Part shown: positions 1 through 5,911 of the stretch, in pieces | Layout of the letters: each line of letters begins with the position of its first letter | How positions within the stretch are numbered: position 1 is the stretch's first letter | NCBI GenBank assembly: GCA_017646785.1 | Contig: JAGCLX010000023.1 | Span: 1-9,162, forward strand | Reading direction: 5' to 3' | Length of the DNA: 9,162 nucleotides | Source of the DNA: Alistipes sp. | GTDB taxonomy: Bacteria; Bacteroidota; Bacteroidia; Bacteroidales; Rikenellaceae | The notes under the pieces: model-generated | What the model was told of the DNA's origin: nothing | Seen by the model: the letters and a program-made list of their open reading frames with translations, nothing else | Databases searched by the model: none | Made by a program: the position numbers and the translations under genes

Positions 1-455
1 CATATAAGAGCCTAAAGACAACAATTGTGGGTGCGGAACTTATCGACCTTGCGCTACCCAATGCCGAGGGCGAGGTAATCCTCGTGTCGGACCTATGCAA
101 GAGTGGCAAGTGGGTGCTCATCGACTTTTGGGCTACATGGTGTGGTCCATGTCGTGGCGAGATACCCTACCTCGTAGAGGCATACGCCAAGTATGCACCT
201 CAGGGATTGGAGATTTATGGCGTGTCGTTCGACTACCCAGGGACAGAGGCTCGCTGGAGAGAGTTTATAGCAGAGAATAATATGACATGGATAAATGTCT
301 GGGGCACGGGCGAGGATGGCTCGTGGAGGGCTGGCGAGGAGTTTAATGTCGATGGTATTCCGGCTAACTTCCTATACTCGCCAGAGGGCAAACTCGTAGC
401 GAGAAACCTACGCGGTGACAACATAGATATAGTCCTCGCAGAACATATCAAATAA
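1..455 (+). CDS. TlpA/ResA-like thioredoxin-fold oxidoreductase, 3' part (5' end outside window)
   Basis: The reading frame is open from base 3 and ends at TAA 453-455, so the gene starts upstream of the window. A GTG at 27 is in frame, but the residues before it (YKSLKTTIVG) read like the linker that precedes a thioredoxin domain, so I treat it as internal Val. The visible part is a complete AhpC/TSA-Redoxin type domain: WATWCGPC with the CxxC Cys pair at bases 141-152, then the family's VSFD strand, and a GIPANFLY segment with the expected cis-Pro. Such domains reduce or exchange disulfides of exported proteins, usually anchored in the envelope; in Bacteroidetes they often follow a DUF4369-like N-terminal domain, which would lie upstream here. 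The partner is unknown. A lipoprotein gene starts 21 bases downstream on the same strand, probably in one transcript. Confidence 0.9.
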   Translation, partial: YKSLKTTIVGAELIDLALPNAEGEVILVSDLCKSGKWVLIDFWATWCGPCRGEIPYLVEAYAKYAPQGLEIYGVSFDYPGTEARWREFIAENNMTWINVWGTGEDGSWRAGEEFNVDGIPANFLYSPEGKLVARNLRGDNIDIVLAEHIK

Positions 456-476
456 TCATATACAACTTAAAAACCT

Positions 477-905
477 ATGAAAAAACTTATTTTTAGCCTT
501 ATGGCAGCGATGGCCTTTGTGGCATGCGAAGAGAAGAATCCAGATGATTTCATCGTAGATGATGGCCAACTCGCCTTCAAGCAGAGCGAACAGATTGTCG
601 AGCTAACTCCCGACACCGAGACAGTGCGCATAGAGATGTACTACACCGAGGAGCCAAGCGACGATAGATATGGCTATGTAGATCTTATGTATGATGCTCA
701 AAAATCCACTCCGAACATTGAGCGATATGTAGCAATTCCCGTACTTCAAAAGTGGGAGGTGGCCGAAGATGGCTCCCTATACTACGATATGTATATCAAC
801 GCCGAGGAGATTACCTCTGAGGTCTGCGCATACTTATATGTAGGCTTCGGCAACGAGGCCAACGCAGAGCATCACCGCGAGATGACACTCCGCATTCACC
901 CATAG
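477..905 (+). CDS. Putative surface lipoprotein, probably shortened by an in-frame TAG
   Basis: This 142-aa protein begins with a lipoprotein signal peptide, MKKLIFSLMAAMAFVAC, with the lipid Cys at residue 17 followed by acidic EEKNPDD, as in surface-directed Bacteroidetes lipoproteins. The rest looks all-beta, with alternating polar and hydrophobic residues (IVELTPDTETVRIEMYY; later MTLRIHP). I do not recognise the family. The oddity is the end: after TAG 903-905 the same frame continues for 36 more codons with similar codon use, ending ALSIGFGLNF at TAA 1014-1016, only 15 bases before a terminator hairpin. The full-length gene was therefore probably 477-1016. The stop could be a real truncation, a sequencing or assembly error, or a pair of small compensating frameshifts near 890-920. 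It probably shares a transcript with the thioredoxin gene upstream. The gene is certain, the function unknown. Confidence 0.8.
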   Translation: MKKLIFSLMAAMAFVACEEKNPDDFIVDDGQLAFKQSEQIVELTPDTETVRIEMYYTEEPSDDRYGYVDLMYDAQKSTPNIERYVAIPVLQKWEVAEDGSLYYDMYINAEEITSEVCAYLYVGFGNEANAEHHREMTLRIHP

Positions 906-1016
906 CGACACCACAAAACTAAGGTCATCACCTCGCCTGAGGTAGACATAGAGCTTACAGCGCCTGCGAACATCAAGACTCACGCACTCTCGATAGGCTT
1001 TGGCCTGAATTTCTAA
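906..1016 (+). pseudogene. In-frame 3' remnant of the preceding lipoprotein gene
   Basis: Thirty-six sense codons follow TAG 903-905 in the same frame and end at TAA 1014-1016. They read RHHKTKVITSPEVDIELTAP and then a segment ending HALSIGFGLNF, a coding-like composition with no start codon of its own. The terminal aromatic Phe and alternating pattern resemble a closing beta-strand. The terminator at 1032-1061 sits 15 bases after this TAA but 126 bases after the TAG, which suggests the TAA is the ancestral stop. Confidence 0.6.
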
Positions 1017-1031
1017 CATAACACTAACGAC

Positions 1032-1061
1032 AGAGGGGTTGTCCACGCGGACAACCCCTCT
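1032..1061 (+). terminator. Rho-independent terminator, 13-bp stem
   Basis: AGAGGGGTTGTCC (1032-1044) pairs perfectly with GGACAACCCCTCT (1049-1061) across a four-base ACGC loop. ATTATTTTTGTTATT follows on the plus strand, so it terminates the thioredoxin/lipoprotein transcript. The stem core recurs at 2189-2224, as part of the composite repeat. Confidence 0.85.
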
Positions 1062-1096
1062 ATTATTTTTGTTATTGAGAGTAAATAAAAAGATAT

Positions 1097-1178
1097 AGTT
1101 TTAGGCTTGCGAAGCCCGAGAAACCGCAGTTTACTAAAGCGTAAATGAGGATTTCGAGGGCAAGCGTAACGACAAAAT
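1097..1178 (-). repeat. Composite intergenic repeat, copy 1 (82-bp imperfect hairpin element)
   Basis: The reverse complement of this segment aligns without gaps to 2080-2161, with 63 of 82 bases identical by my hand count. Conserved blocks include CTCGAAATCCTCATTTAC, AGTAAACT and CGGTTTCTCG. It folds into an imperfect hairpin centred on TTTAC-(6 nt)-GTAAA, and several pairs differ from copy 2 by compensatory changes (1159-1161 with 1114-1116; 1165 with 1109). It lies in the convergent gap between two gene ends, next to the 1032-1061 stem. It is likely a REP/MITE-like dispersed element, but this is not proven from one window. Confidence 0.75.
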
Positions 1179-1184
1179 ATACTT

Positions 1185-1616
1185 TTATTTGCTCTCCACA
1201 GCCTTCATGATACCCACAAGAGTGCCATTCGACAAGAGTATCATACTATCGGCATCCATCTCGTAGTGTGTAACACCCTCAAGCATATCGTAATAGGCAC
1301 TCTCAGCCTCGTGGTTCTCGCAGTAGCGACGTGTAGAGCCGAGGTTGTCTATACTAAGCGCGCGCGATGATGTCACCGTATATGTCGCAGTAAAACGATT
1401 ACACTCACCCACTCCTGTTGCAGTGCCATTGCTATGGAAAAGTAGCGTATAGCCATCACCCTCTGCTGTCACCTCCTTGCCCATAATCTGCACGAGCTGC
1501 CATGTTGTACCCACAAGAGGTTTCTCGAGCTTGCTACGCTTACGGCAGTCGCAGCATCCCACGACTAAGAGTGCGGAAATAAGAAGTGTGAGTGAAAATA
1601 AAATCGTGCGTTTCAT
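1185..1616 (-). CDS. META-domain (HslJ-like) lipoprotein
   Basis: This is a 143-aa lipoprotein starting at MKRTILF (CAT 1614-1616). A longer start at 1667 would run through the promoter region and spoil the signal peptide. The signal peptide ends VVGC with lipid Cys21, followed by CDCRKR. The body matches the META/HslJ family: LVGTTWQLVQIMGKEV, then LLFHSNGTATGVGECNRFTA (the usual F..dG...G.g.CN signature), then STRRYC and E-rich AESAYYDMLEGVTHYEMDAD, then a closing strand. META domains occur in envelope proteins linked with heat shock, novobiocin resistance and protease inhibition; the precise role here is unknown. It is transcribed divergently from the RidA gene through a shared 68-base region and converges on the lipoprotein gene at 477. 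Confidence 0.9.
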   Translation of the reverse strand: MKRTILFSLTLLISALLVVGCCDCRKRSKLEKPLVGTTWQLVQIMGKEVTAEGDGYTLLFHSNGTATGVGECNRFTATYTVTSSRALSIDNLGSTRRYCENHEAESAYYDMLEGVTHYEMDADSMILLSNGTLVGIMKAVESK

Positions 1617-1636
1617 AGTATTATTCCAAATTATCG

Positions 1637-1657
1637 TTATCTTTGCAACAAAGATAA
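1637..1657. promoter_or_regulatory. Facing divergent promoters; -7 boxes form a perfect inverted repeat
   Basis: TTATCTTTG (1637-1645), a CAA spacer, and CAAAGATAA (1649-1657) form a perfect 9-bp inverted repeat. Each arm contains a Bacteroidetes -7 box, TAtcTTTG: 1638-1645 reading right toward the RidA gene, and 1656-1649 reading left toward the META lipoprotein. I see no strong -33 TTTG for either. The repeat could also be an operator. Confidence 0.6.
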
Positions 1658-1684
1658 TACAAATCAATTAAAACTTATAAAGAT

Positions 1685-2059
1685 ATGAAAAAAGTTATCG
1701 CTTCACCCAAGGCTCCTAAGGCTGTAGGTCCCTACTCACAGGCTATTGCACACGACGCAACACTCTATATCTCTGGTCAGTTGCCCATCGACGGCGCAAC
1801 AGGCGTTATGGCAGAGGGCGTGGAGGCTCAGACACGTCAGGCACTCACAAACCTCGGTTACATCCTCGAGGAGGCTGGCTACTCATTCAACGACGTAGCA
1901 AAGACTACAGTATTGTTGGCAGACATCGCTGATTTCGGTGCAATGAACGCTATCTATGCTGAGTTCTTCACAGGTGACAAGCCCGGACGCATCTGCTACC
2001 AGGTTGCAGCATTGCCTATGGGTGCACGCGTAGAGATTGACGCTATCGCTATCAAGTAA
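1685..2059 (+). CDS. ridA: RidA/YjgF/YER057c/UK114 family enamine/imine deaminase
   Basis: This 124-aa protein has the normal family length and is full-length. RidA hydrolyses reactive enamine/imine intermediates such as 2-aminoacrylate released by PLP enzymes, in the cytoplasm as a trimer. Visible signatures are AVGPYSQAI near residues 13-21, ISGQLPID at 29-36, the KTTVLLADIADFGAMNAIYA stretch (73-92), PGRICYQVAALP (100-111) with the substrate-carboxylate Arg at 102 (E. coli Arg105 equivalent), and VEIDAIAI with Glu117 (E. coli Glu120 equivalent). The start ATG at 1685 needs no extension. It has its own promoter at 1638-1645, and the hairpin at 2189-2224 lies downstream. Family assignment is firm; the physiological substrate is inferred from the family. 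Confidence 0.96.
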   Translation: MKKVIASPKAPKAVGPYSQAIAHDATLYISGQLPIDGATGVMAEGVEAQTRQALTNLGYILEEAGYSFNDVAKTTVLLADIADFGAMNAIYAEFFTGDKPGRICYQVAALPMGARVEIDAIAIK

Positions 2060-2079
2060 AGAAGCCGTCTAACAAGGTT

Positions 2080-2161
2080 ATTTTGGCGTTGCACTCATTC
2101 TCGAAATCCTCATTTACACACAAGTAAACTCCGGTTTCTCGAATCTCGTGCGCCTAAAACT
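2080..2161 (+). repeat. Composite intergenic repeat, copy 2 (inverted relative to copy 1)
   Basis: This is an ungapped inverted copy of 1097-1178 (about 77% identity). Three pairs that are G-C/C-G/C-G in copy 1 are A-T/T-A/T-A here (2097-2099 with 2142-2144), and one G-C is A-T (2093 with 2149), so base pairing is kept while the sequence changes. The terminator-like stem follows 27 bases downstream, giving the same repeat-plus-stem order as copy 1 when read on this strand. Confidence 0.75.
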
Positions 2162-2188
2162 AACTCTTGTTATACATCTTCTTAGAAA

Positions 2189-2224
2189 GACTAAGGGGTT
2201 GTCCGTGCGGACAACCCCTTAGTC
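2189..2224. terminator. Bidirectional terminator-like hairpin, 16-bp stem
   Basis: GACTAAGGGGTTGTCC (2189-2204) pairs perfectly with GGACAACCCCTTAGTC (2209-2224) around a GTGC loop. It sits between the convergent ends of the RidA gene (2059) and the ten-gene lipoprotein/radical SAM operon (stop at 2238), so it probably terminates both. Neither side has a long U-run. The core is the same as in the 1032-1061 hairpin. Confidence 0.7.
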
Positions 2225-2237
2225 GTTACCTATGTTG

Positions 2238-2687
2238 CTATGCCGCTTGCACTCCTTGCCAGACGGTCTTCCACTCCTCCCATTGCGACTCACGACGGTC
2301 TACCCACCAGCACTTGCCATCGGCGTTTAATTTGGTGTCGTGAAACGTCTTTGCCTTCGATACTTGGAGTTCGACATCACGCTCCTTGCCACTATGGTTT
2401 GCAGGCACAGCAAACTCTATTGACATGTCACTGCTGTGCTCCTCATCAGTGTAACTACTGCCCAGCATTAAGCGGTAGCGGTAGCATTTATATATCTCAC
2501 CCGGCTGGAAACGCGTATCTTCCACCAACCATGTGTAGAAGTCGTCGTAGCAATATACTCCACCCTCTTGAGGTATCTGCACCACCGTCGCATTGGGCGT
2601 TGCCTCCCAGTCGAAATACTCTGCACACGATGTTAACGACACCAATGCAAGCGTAGCCACTGCGAAGCGTAATAACCTATTTTTCAT
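2238..2687 (-). CDS. Trp/Tyr-rich lipoprotein, last gene of the operon
   Basis: This 149-aa protein has a signal peptide MKNRLLRFAVATLALVSLTS and lipid Cys21, followed by AEYFDWE. The mature part looks beta-sandwich-like: VVQIPQEGGVYCY, an aromatic middle segment, and FAVPANHSGKERDVELQVSK, a pattern seen in bacterial Ig-like/BACON-type modules. The last 25 residues carry five Trp (127, 128, 136, 139, 143). Non-lipid Cys are at 46, 68 and 126. It lacks the DGEANGGE motif and the VVDExG segment of the upstream paralogs. Its stop is TAG (2238-2240), 13 bases before the terminator stem. The 10-base gap to the radical SAM gene upstream suggests shared expression. The function is not recognised; it could be a further substrate or an accessory envelope protein. 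Confidence 0.8.
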   Translation of the reverse strand: MKNRLLRFAVATLALVSLTSCAEYFDWEATPNATVVQIPQEGGVYCYDDFYTWLVEDTRFQPGEIYKCYRYRLMLGSSYTDEEHSSDMSIEFAVPANHSGKERDVELQVSKAKTFHDTKLNADGKCWWVDRRESQWEEWKTVWQGVQAA

Positions 2688-2697
2688 AGCATTAATA

Positions 2698-3774
2698 TTA
2701 CTTTACCAAACGGTGGTAGTGGCAGACGAGCAGGTTCTCGTCATCGTCGTAGAGGTGCATGCCGTTACCCTCGCAGTACTGCCACATCTTACAGTCGGCA
2801 CATTTGCCCTTCTTCGCCCATGCGCGGTTGCGGAACTTCTCGAAGCGGTTTTGCCACACATCCCAGAAGTTGTCCTTATATATGTTGCCCTGTGTGAAGT
2901 TAGCGCGCACAGAGGTACAGCCCGATATGTCGCCATTGACACGGATTGAGGCGGTGCCCACACCCGCATAGCACTCAAAGGGGTTGGTGCGCACACGCAT
3001 CTCGTAGCCAGCGAGGAAGCCCTCACAGCCGTATGCAGCCTTCACACGGCCCTCCTTGCGGCACTTCTCGATGAACTGCATGAGGTAGGTAAACTCCTCG
3101 TTGTTAAGTTGCAGTGTGGGGTCTGTGGCTGCGCGACCTACGGGGAAGATGGTGAACAATCGCCAGCGGCGCACACCGAGCGAGTAGAGGAACTCCTTGA
3201 ACTCCTCAAGGCGCGGTAGGAGCGCGGGGGTGACACACGTTACGACATCCGAGGCGAGCTCCCTATCTGCTGAAATCATGCGCACAGCCTCCACGGCGCG
3301 TGCGAAGCTCTCCTTGTTCTGGCGGATATGGAAGTGGTGCTCCTCGAAGCCATCGAGCGACACGGTGATGGAGTGCAGGCCCGCACGTATGAGCGAGTCG
3401 AGCCTCTGGCGCGATAGTGCCATGCCGTTTGTCACCATGCCCCAGGGGTAGCCACGGCGGTAGAGGTTGATGCCTATCTCCTCGAGGTCCTTGCGCACGA
3501 GCACCTCGCCGCCCGAGAGGATAATCAAGACCTTGTGGGGATCGACATTGGGCGTGATCTCGTTATCCAAGACGCGGAAGAACTCCTTAGCCGGCATATC
3601 CGTAAGCGTGGTGTCCACCTTGCAGTCGCTACCGCAGTGGCGGCACTGGAGGTTACAGCGCAAGGTGCACTCCCAAAACAGGGTATTTAATATATGCTCA
3701 TCGCGGCGTATCTGGCGTAGTTTTTTGAATAGCTTCAACGCCATCCACTGGCGTAGTCCAAGTCGTTTTCCCAT
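2698..3774 (-). CDS. Radical SAM/SPASM enzyme, rSAM/lipoprotein-system type
   Basis: This 358-aa protein carries the radical SAM cluster motif CNLQCRHC (Cys40, 44, 47) within WECTLRCNLQCRHCGSDC, an early TIM-barrel strand LIILSGGEV (88-91), WGMVTNG (111-117), and SITVSLDG (135-142). The C-terminal SPASM region has Cys at 250, 268, 286, 325, 328, 334 and 351, enough for auxiliary Fe-S clusters, with the phrases TQGNIYKDNFWDVW and CADCKMWQYCEGNGMH. From memory these match the enzyme of the Bacteroidales 'rSAM/lipoprotein system' (TIGR04133) closely. SPASM enzymes usually modify ribosomal peptides or proteins in the cytoplasm; no signal peptide is present. The second-shell motif is GGEV, not GGEP. 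It starts 6 bases after the stop of the 61-aa lipoprotein gene. The family is confident; the substrate is inferred to be neighbouring lipoproteins. Confidence 0.92.
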   Translation of the reverse strand: MGKRLGLRQWMALKLFKKLRQIRRDEHILNTLFWECTLRCNLQCRHCGSDCKVDTTLTDMPAKEFFRVLDNEITPNVDPHKVLIILSGGEVLVRKDLEEIGINLYRRGYPWGMVTNGMALSRQRLDSLIRAGLHSITVSLDGFEEHHFHIRQNKESFARAVEAVRMISADRELASDVVTCVTPALLPRLEEFKEFLYSLGVRRWRLFTIFPVGRAATDPTLQLNNEEFTYLMQFIEKCRKEGRVKAAYGCEGFLAGYEMRVRTNPFECYAGVGTASIRVNGDISGCTSVRANFTQGNIYKDNFWDVWQNRFEKFRNRAWAKKGKCADCKMWQYCEGNGMHLYDDDENLLVCHYHRLVK

Positions 3775-3780
3775 AGTATC

Positions 3781-3966
3781 TTATTCGTTTTGTATGTCGT
3801 TGTTAACCTCCTCTGCGAGTGCCTTCTCAGCTGGTGCCTTCTCGCTATACTCCTCATGTAGGGGTGCATAGGCAGGTGCGGGGTATATCTGCTGGTCGCC
3901 CTCGGGCTCACAACTTACGAATGTATAGCCCAACGCTACTAATCCAAAGAGAATCAATCGTTTCAT
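3781..3966 (-). CDS. Short (61-aa) lipoprotein between the two radical SAM genes
   Basis: The signal peptide MKRLILFGLVALGYTFVS leads to lipid Cys19 and then EPEGDQQ. The mature part is only 43 residues: IYPAPAYAPLHEEYSEKAP followed by an Ala/Glu/Lys/Asn-rich acidic tail. It has no globular domain. Its IYPAPAY echoes MYACPAPEY in the 59-aa lipoprotein at the head of the operon. It lies 19 bases after the first radical SAM gene and 6 bases before the second, so co-expression with both is likely. It could be a small substrate, a leader-like peptide, or a lipoprotein reduced to its N-terminal anchor. Length, placement and signal peptide support a real gene; the role is unknown. Confidence 0.8.
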   Translation of the reverse strand: MKRLILFGLVALGYTFVSCEPEGDQQIYPAPAYAPLHEEYSEKAPAEKALAEEVNNDIQNE

Positions 3967-3985
3967 AGTTCGTATAGTTTAAGGT

Positions 3986-5014
3986 TTATAAATCTAATAC
4001 AGGGTCGGCAATGTCGAATGTGCCATATAGCTGCTCAGATGCGGCACGGCAGCCACCACGACAGCGCTGCCATAGGTCACACGTAGCGCAACGCTCGGGC
4101 ATGGTGTTGTAGATACCCTCGTCGGTTGTGCGCTTAAGGATGTCATCGAGGTGCTCCTTGTGGATATTGCCCAGCACGCGTGGCGAGTGGTTGCAGAAGC
4201 GCACATCGCCACGGTAGTTTACCGTCAGCGGACGCGAGGTAAGCTCCGTGGTGCAGTGTGTAAATGTTATGTTGGGGTAGTCCCTCGGCTCGAGCACACA
4301 TAGCGGCGTGCATACGCCATTATGGGCACGCATGCCCAGTTCGCCAAGCTTAGCATCGGCACGACGAAAGGCATCGCGCAATTCTGCATGCGAGAGCATC
4401 AGCTCCGCGACATACTTACGCCCTAAGCCACCGATATTGAAGCGGTTAAGCATTATCCTTTTTATCCCCATCGCGGCATACATCTCCAGCGTGGGCTCTA
4501 TGTCATCGACATTCAAGCGACTGAGGATGAAGACAGGAGTCAGCCATGCAGGGTCCACCTCAGCTATGCGCTTGGCACTCGCCATGGCGCGCTCCCACGA
4601 GCCCGAGAGTTGCGTTATATGGTCGTGCACCTCGGCACGGTGCGATAGTAGCGGTATCTGCACCACGCCAACACCGAGGTTGTGGATGATCTCCACGTCA
4701 TCTGCCTTTAGCAGCGTACCATTCGTAAGGAGGTTCACGTTCGAACCCGCAAGGCGCGCCTTGAGTATAAGGTCGTGGATGCGGGGCATAAGCATAGGCT
4801 CTCCACCCGAGAATGATATGCTTGTGATGTTGGCCTCACGCTGCAGGCGCTTCAGCGTGCGGCGTGCCACACGGAAGTCTGGCGCAGCAACCGAGCATGG
4901 CTCTGCCCCACCCTTAAAGTGGTTGTAGCAGAACCTGCACGCCTGGTTACAAGCATCCGTAAGCTCAAAGACCGCAAAGCCAAGCTCCACCTTTTTGCGC
5001 CGCGAGAAACACAT
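3986..5014 (-). CDS. Second, divergent radical SAM/SPASM enzyme
   Basis: This 342-aa protein has the cluster motif CNQACRFC (Cys22, 26, 29) in VFELTDACNQACRFCYN, a canonical SISFSGGEP (66-73), NLLTNGTLL (94-102) and the usual barrel spacing. The C-terminal part carries Cys235, 239, 254, 274, 309, 312, 318 and 322; RCATCDLWQRCRGGCRAA is a typical SPASM end (CxxCx5CxxxC). The overall look is PqqE/peptide-maturase-like, but there is no PqqD-like recognition domain at the N-terminus, which has only about 10 residues before the first barrel strand. It shares little sequence with the other radical SAM enzyme of the operon, so it is not a recent duplicate. It begins 3 bases after the stop of the 170-aa membrane/lipoprotein gene. 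Family firm, substrate unknown; the operon suggests the co-encoded lipoproteins. Confidence 0.92.
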   Translation of the reverse strand: MCFSRRKKVELGFAVFELTDACNQACRFCYNHFKGGAEPCSVAAPDFRVARRTLKRLQREANITSISFSGGEPMLMPRIHDLILKARLAGSNVNLLTNGTLLKADDVEIIHNLGVGVVQIPLLSHRAEVHDHITQLSGSWERAMASAKRIAEVDPAWLTPVFILSRLNVDDIEPTLEMYAAMGIKRIMLNRFNIGGLGRKYVAELMLSHAELRDAFRRADAKLGELGMRAHNGVCTPLCVLEPRDYPNITFTHCTTELTSRPLTVNYRGDVRFCNHSPRVLGNIHKEHLDDILKRTTDEGIYNTMPERCATCDLWQRCRGGCRAASEQLYGTFDIADPVLDL

Positions 5015-5017
5015 AAC

Positions 5018-5530
5018 TTAATCAACTATAGAGACATATACATAGAGTTGCTGGGGCTCAATATCACCCTCATAGACCACATACTCTGCACACAACTTCG
5101 CTCTACCGCGATAGTCGCCCGCATCAATAGTGAATTCCAACGAATTGTCACCCTGCTTTACGGCATATGTCTTACTACAAAGCACCCTATCAGGCTCACT
5201 GTCGTCGCTCACCAACGATATGGTCACCTCCTCGCCAAATATACATTCGTAGTTCAATATGACAACATCGCCATTACGCAACTCGCCATTTACAACACCA
5301 TCAGACCAATAGTGGTAATTTGATGGGGGTGGCGCAGGGTCGTAGCATGATGTTATAAATCCGCCACCCTCACAGGCAGTCGATGCAAGTGCTGTAAGAA
5401 CTATGAGCATACCGCCAAGACGATACTTAAGTTTTGTCGCACGCTTGCTACGACCACCGCTCAATATGAGCCACAACGACACTGCAGCAAATGCCACACT
5501 CAAAGCTATTATAAGAGCTGTACGTTTCAT
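5018..5530 (-). CDS. Lipoprotein-like protein with an extra N-terminal transmembrane segment
   Basis: This 170-aa protein has two hydrophobic stretches: residues 5-24, and, after a basic linker (RSKRATKLKYR), residues 41-52, which end ALASTAC like a lipobox with candidate lipid Cys53. Met41 could be an internal start (about 5408-5410), but it would leave almost no basic n-region. The first start, 8 bases from the upstream stop, carries the tactATGAAACG context seen at other genes here. After Cys53 comes EGGGFITSCYDPAPPPSNYHY, reminiscent of the CPAP/YPAP segments of the two short lipoproteins, then an all-beta domain (NGDVVILNYEC to YVYVSIVD) with Cys97, 118 and 137 by my count. It lacks the DGEANGGE motif. 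The function is not recognised; a membrane-tethered partner of the radical SAM gene that follows 3 bases later is possible. Confidence 0.8.
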   Translation of the reverse strand: MKRTALIIALSVAFAAVSLWLILSGGRSKRATKLKYRLGGMLIVLTALASTACEGGGFITSCYDPAPPPSNYHYWSDGVVNGELRNGDVVILNYECIFGEEVTISLVSDDSEPDRVLCSKTYAVKQGDNSLEFTIDAGDYRGRAKLCAEYVVYEGDIEPQQLYVYVSIVD

Positions 5531-5538
5531 AGTATCAG

Positions 5539-5889
5539 TTATTTACGTTTCATTTTTATATCACCAAGCTCAATACCCGAGCCTGTCTCTCCGAGCATAA
5601 TCTCCATATCTTCAAACTCGCCGCCATTAGCCTCGCCATCGACATCGCGCAACCACATCATCGGCATCTGGCCATGCACATAGAAGTGACCGTTCACATC
5701 CGTCAAGCACTTGTTGCCACCCTCTGGCTCTACCTCTATGCCTTGAATGGGTTGACCCGCCTCGTCGACAACACGCCCCGTAGCGCCGAATTCAGGGTTA
5801 AACTCGGTGTACTCCACGCCATAGCACGCCACACATGTGAGTGTCATGCCAAACAGCGCAAATAGTCGTGTTAATAGTCTGCCAGTCAT
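5539..5889 (-). CDS. Radical SAM-associated putative lipoprotein, paralog 4
   Basis: This 116-aa protein is the shortest of the four paralogs. The signal peptide MTGRLLTRLFALFGMTLTCVA gives probable lipid Cys22, followed directly by YGVEYTEF. The beta-sandwich segment is GRVVDEAGQPIQGIEVEPEGG, similar to carboxypeptidase regulatory-like domains, then TDVNGHFYV, and the DVDGEANGGEF motif at residues 82-92 (coding bases 5614-5646). The C-terminus is short and basic (IKMKRK). The phrases resemble members of the rSAM/lipoprotein family (TIGR04134 as I recall). Its lipobox is odd, with Cys at both 19 and 22. Neighbours are 22 bases upstream and 8 bases downstream. It is presumably an envelope lipoprotein; that it is modified is inferred. 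Confidence 0.88.
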   Translation of the reverse strand: MTGRLLTRLFALFGMTLTCVACYGVEYTEFNPEFGATGRVVDEAGQPIQGIEVEPEGGNKCLTDVNGHFYVHGQMPMMWLRDVDGEANGGEFEDMEIMLGETGSGIELGDIKMKRK

Positions 5890-5911
5890 AGTTTTACTTA
5901 TTTGCCATTAA

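Noticed and set aside
903..905. TAG reassigned as a sense codon
   Set aside because: The 149-aa lipoprotein gene ends with TAG at 2238-2240, 13 bases before a terminator stem, so TAG acts as stop in this genome; a local mutation or error is simpler.
1617..1667. N-terminal extension of the META lipoprotein to a start at 1667
   Set aside because: It would span the palindromic promoter and disrupt the signal peptide; MKRTILF at 1616 has the common tactATGAAACG context.
2593..2949. Plus-strand open frame with a hydrophobic stretch, crossing the start of the 149-aa lipoprotein and the end of the second radical SAM gene
   Set aside because: It runs antisense over two well-supported genes; its hydrophobic look comes from the reverse complement of the lipoprotein signal peptide and SPASM region.
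4308..4928. A 206-codon open frame on the plus strand across the first radical SAM gene
   Set aside because: It is antisense to a clearly recognisable SPASM enzyme, has a Ser/Arg-rich composition typical of shadow frames, and no promoter or start context.
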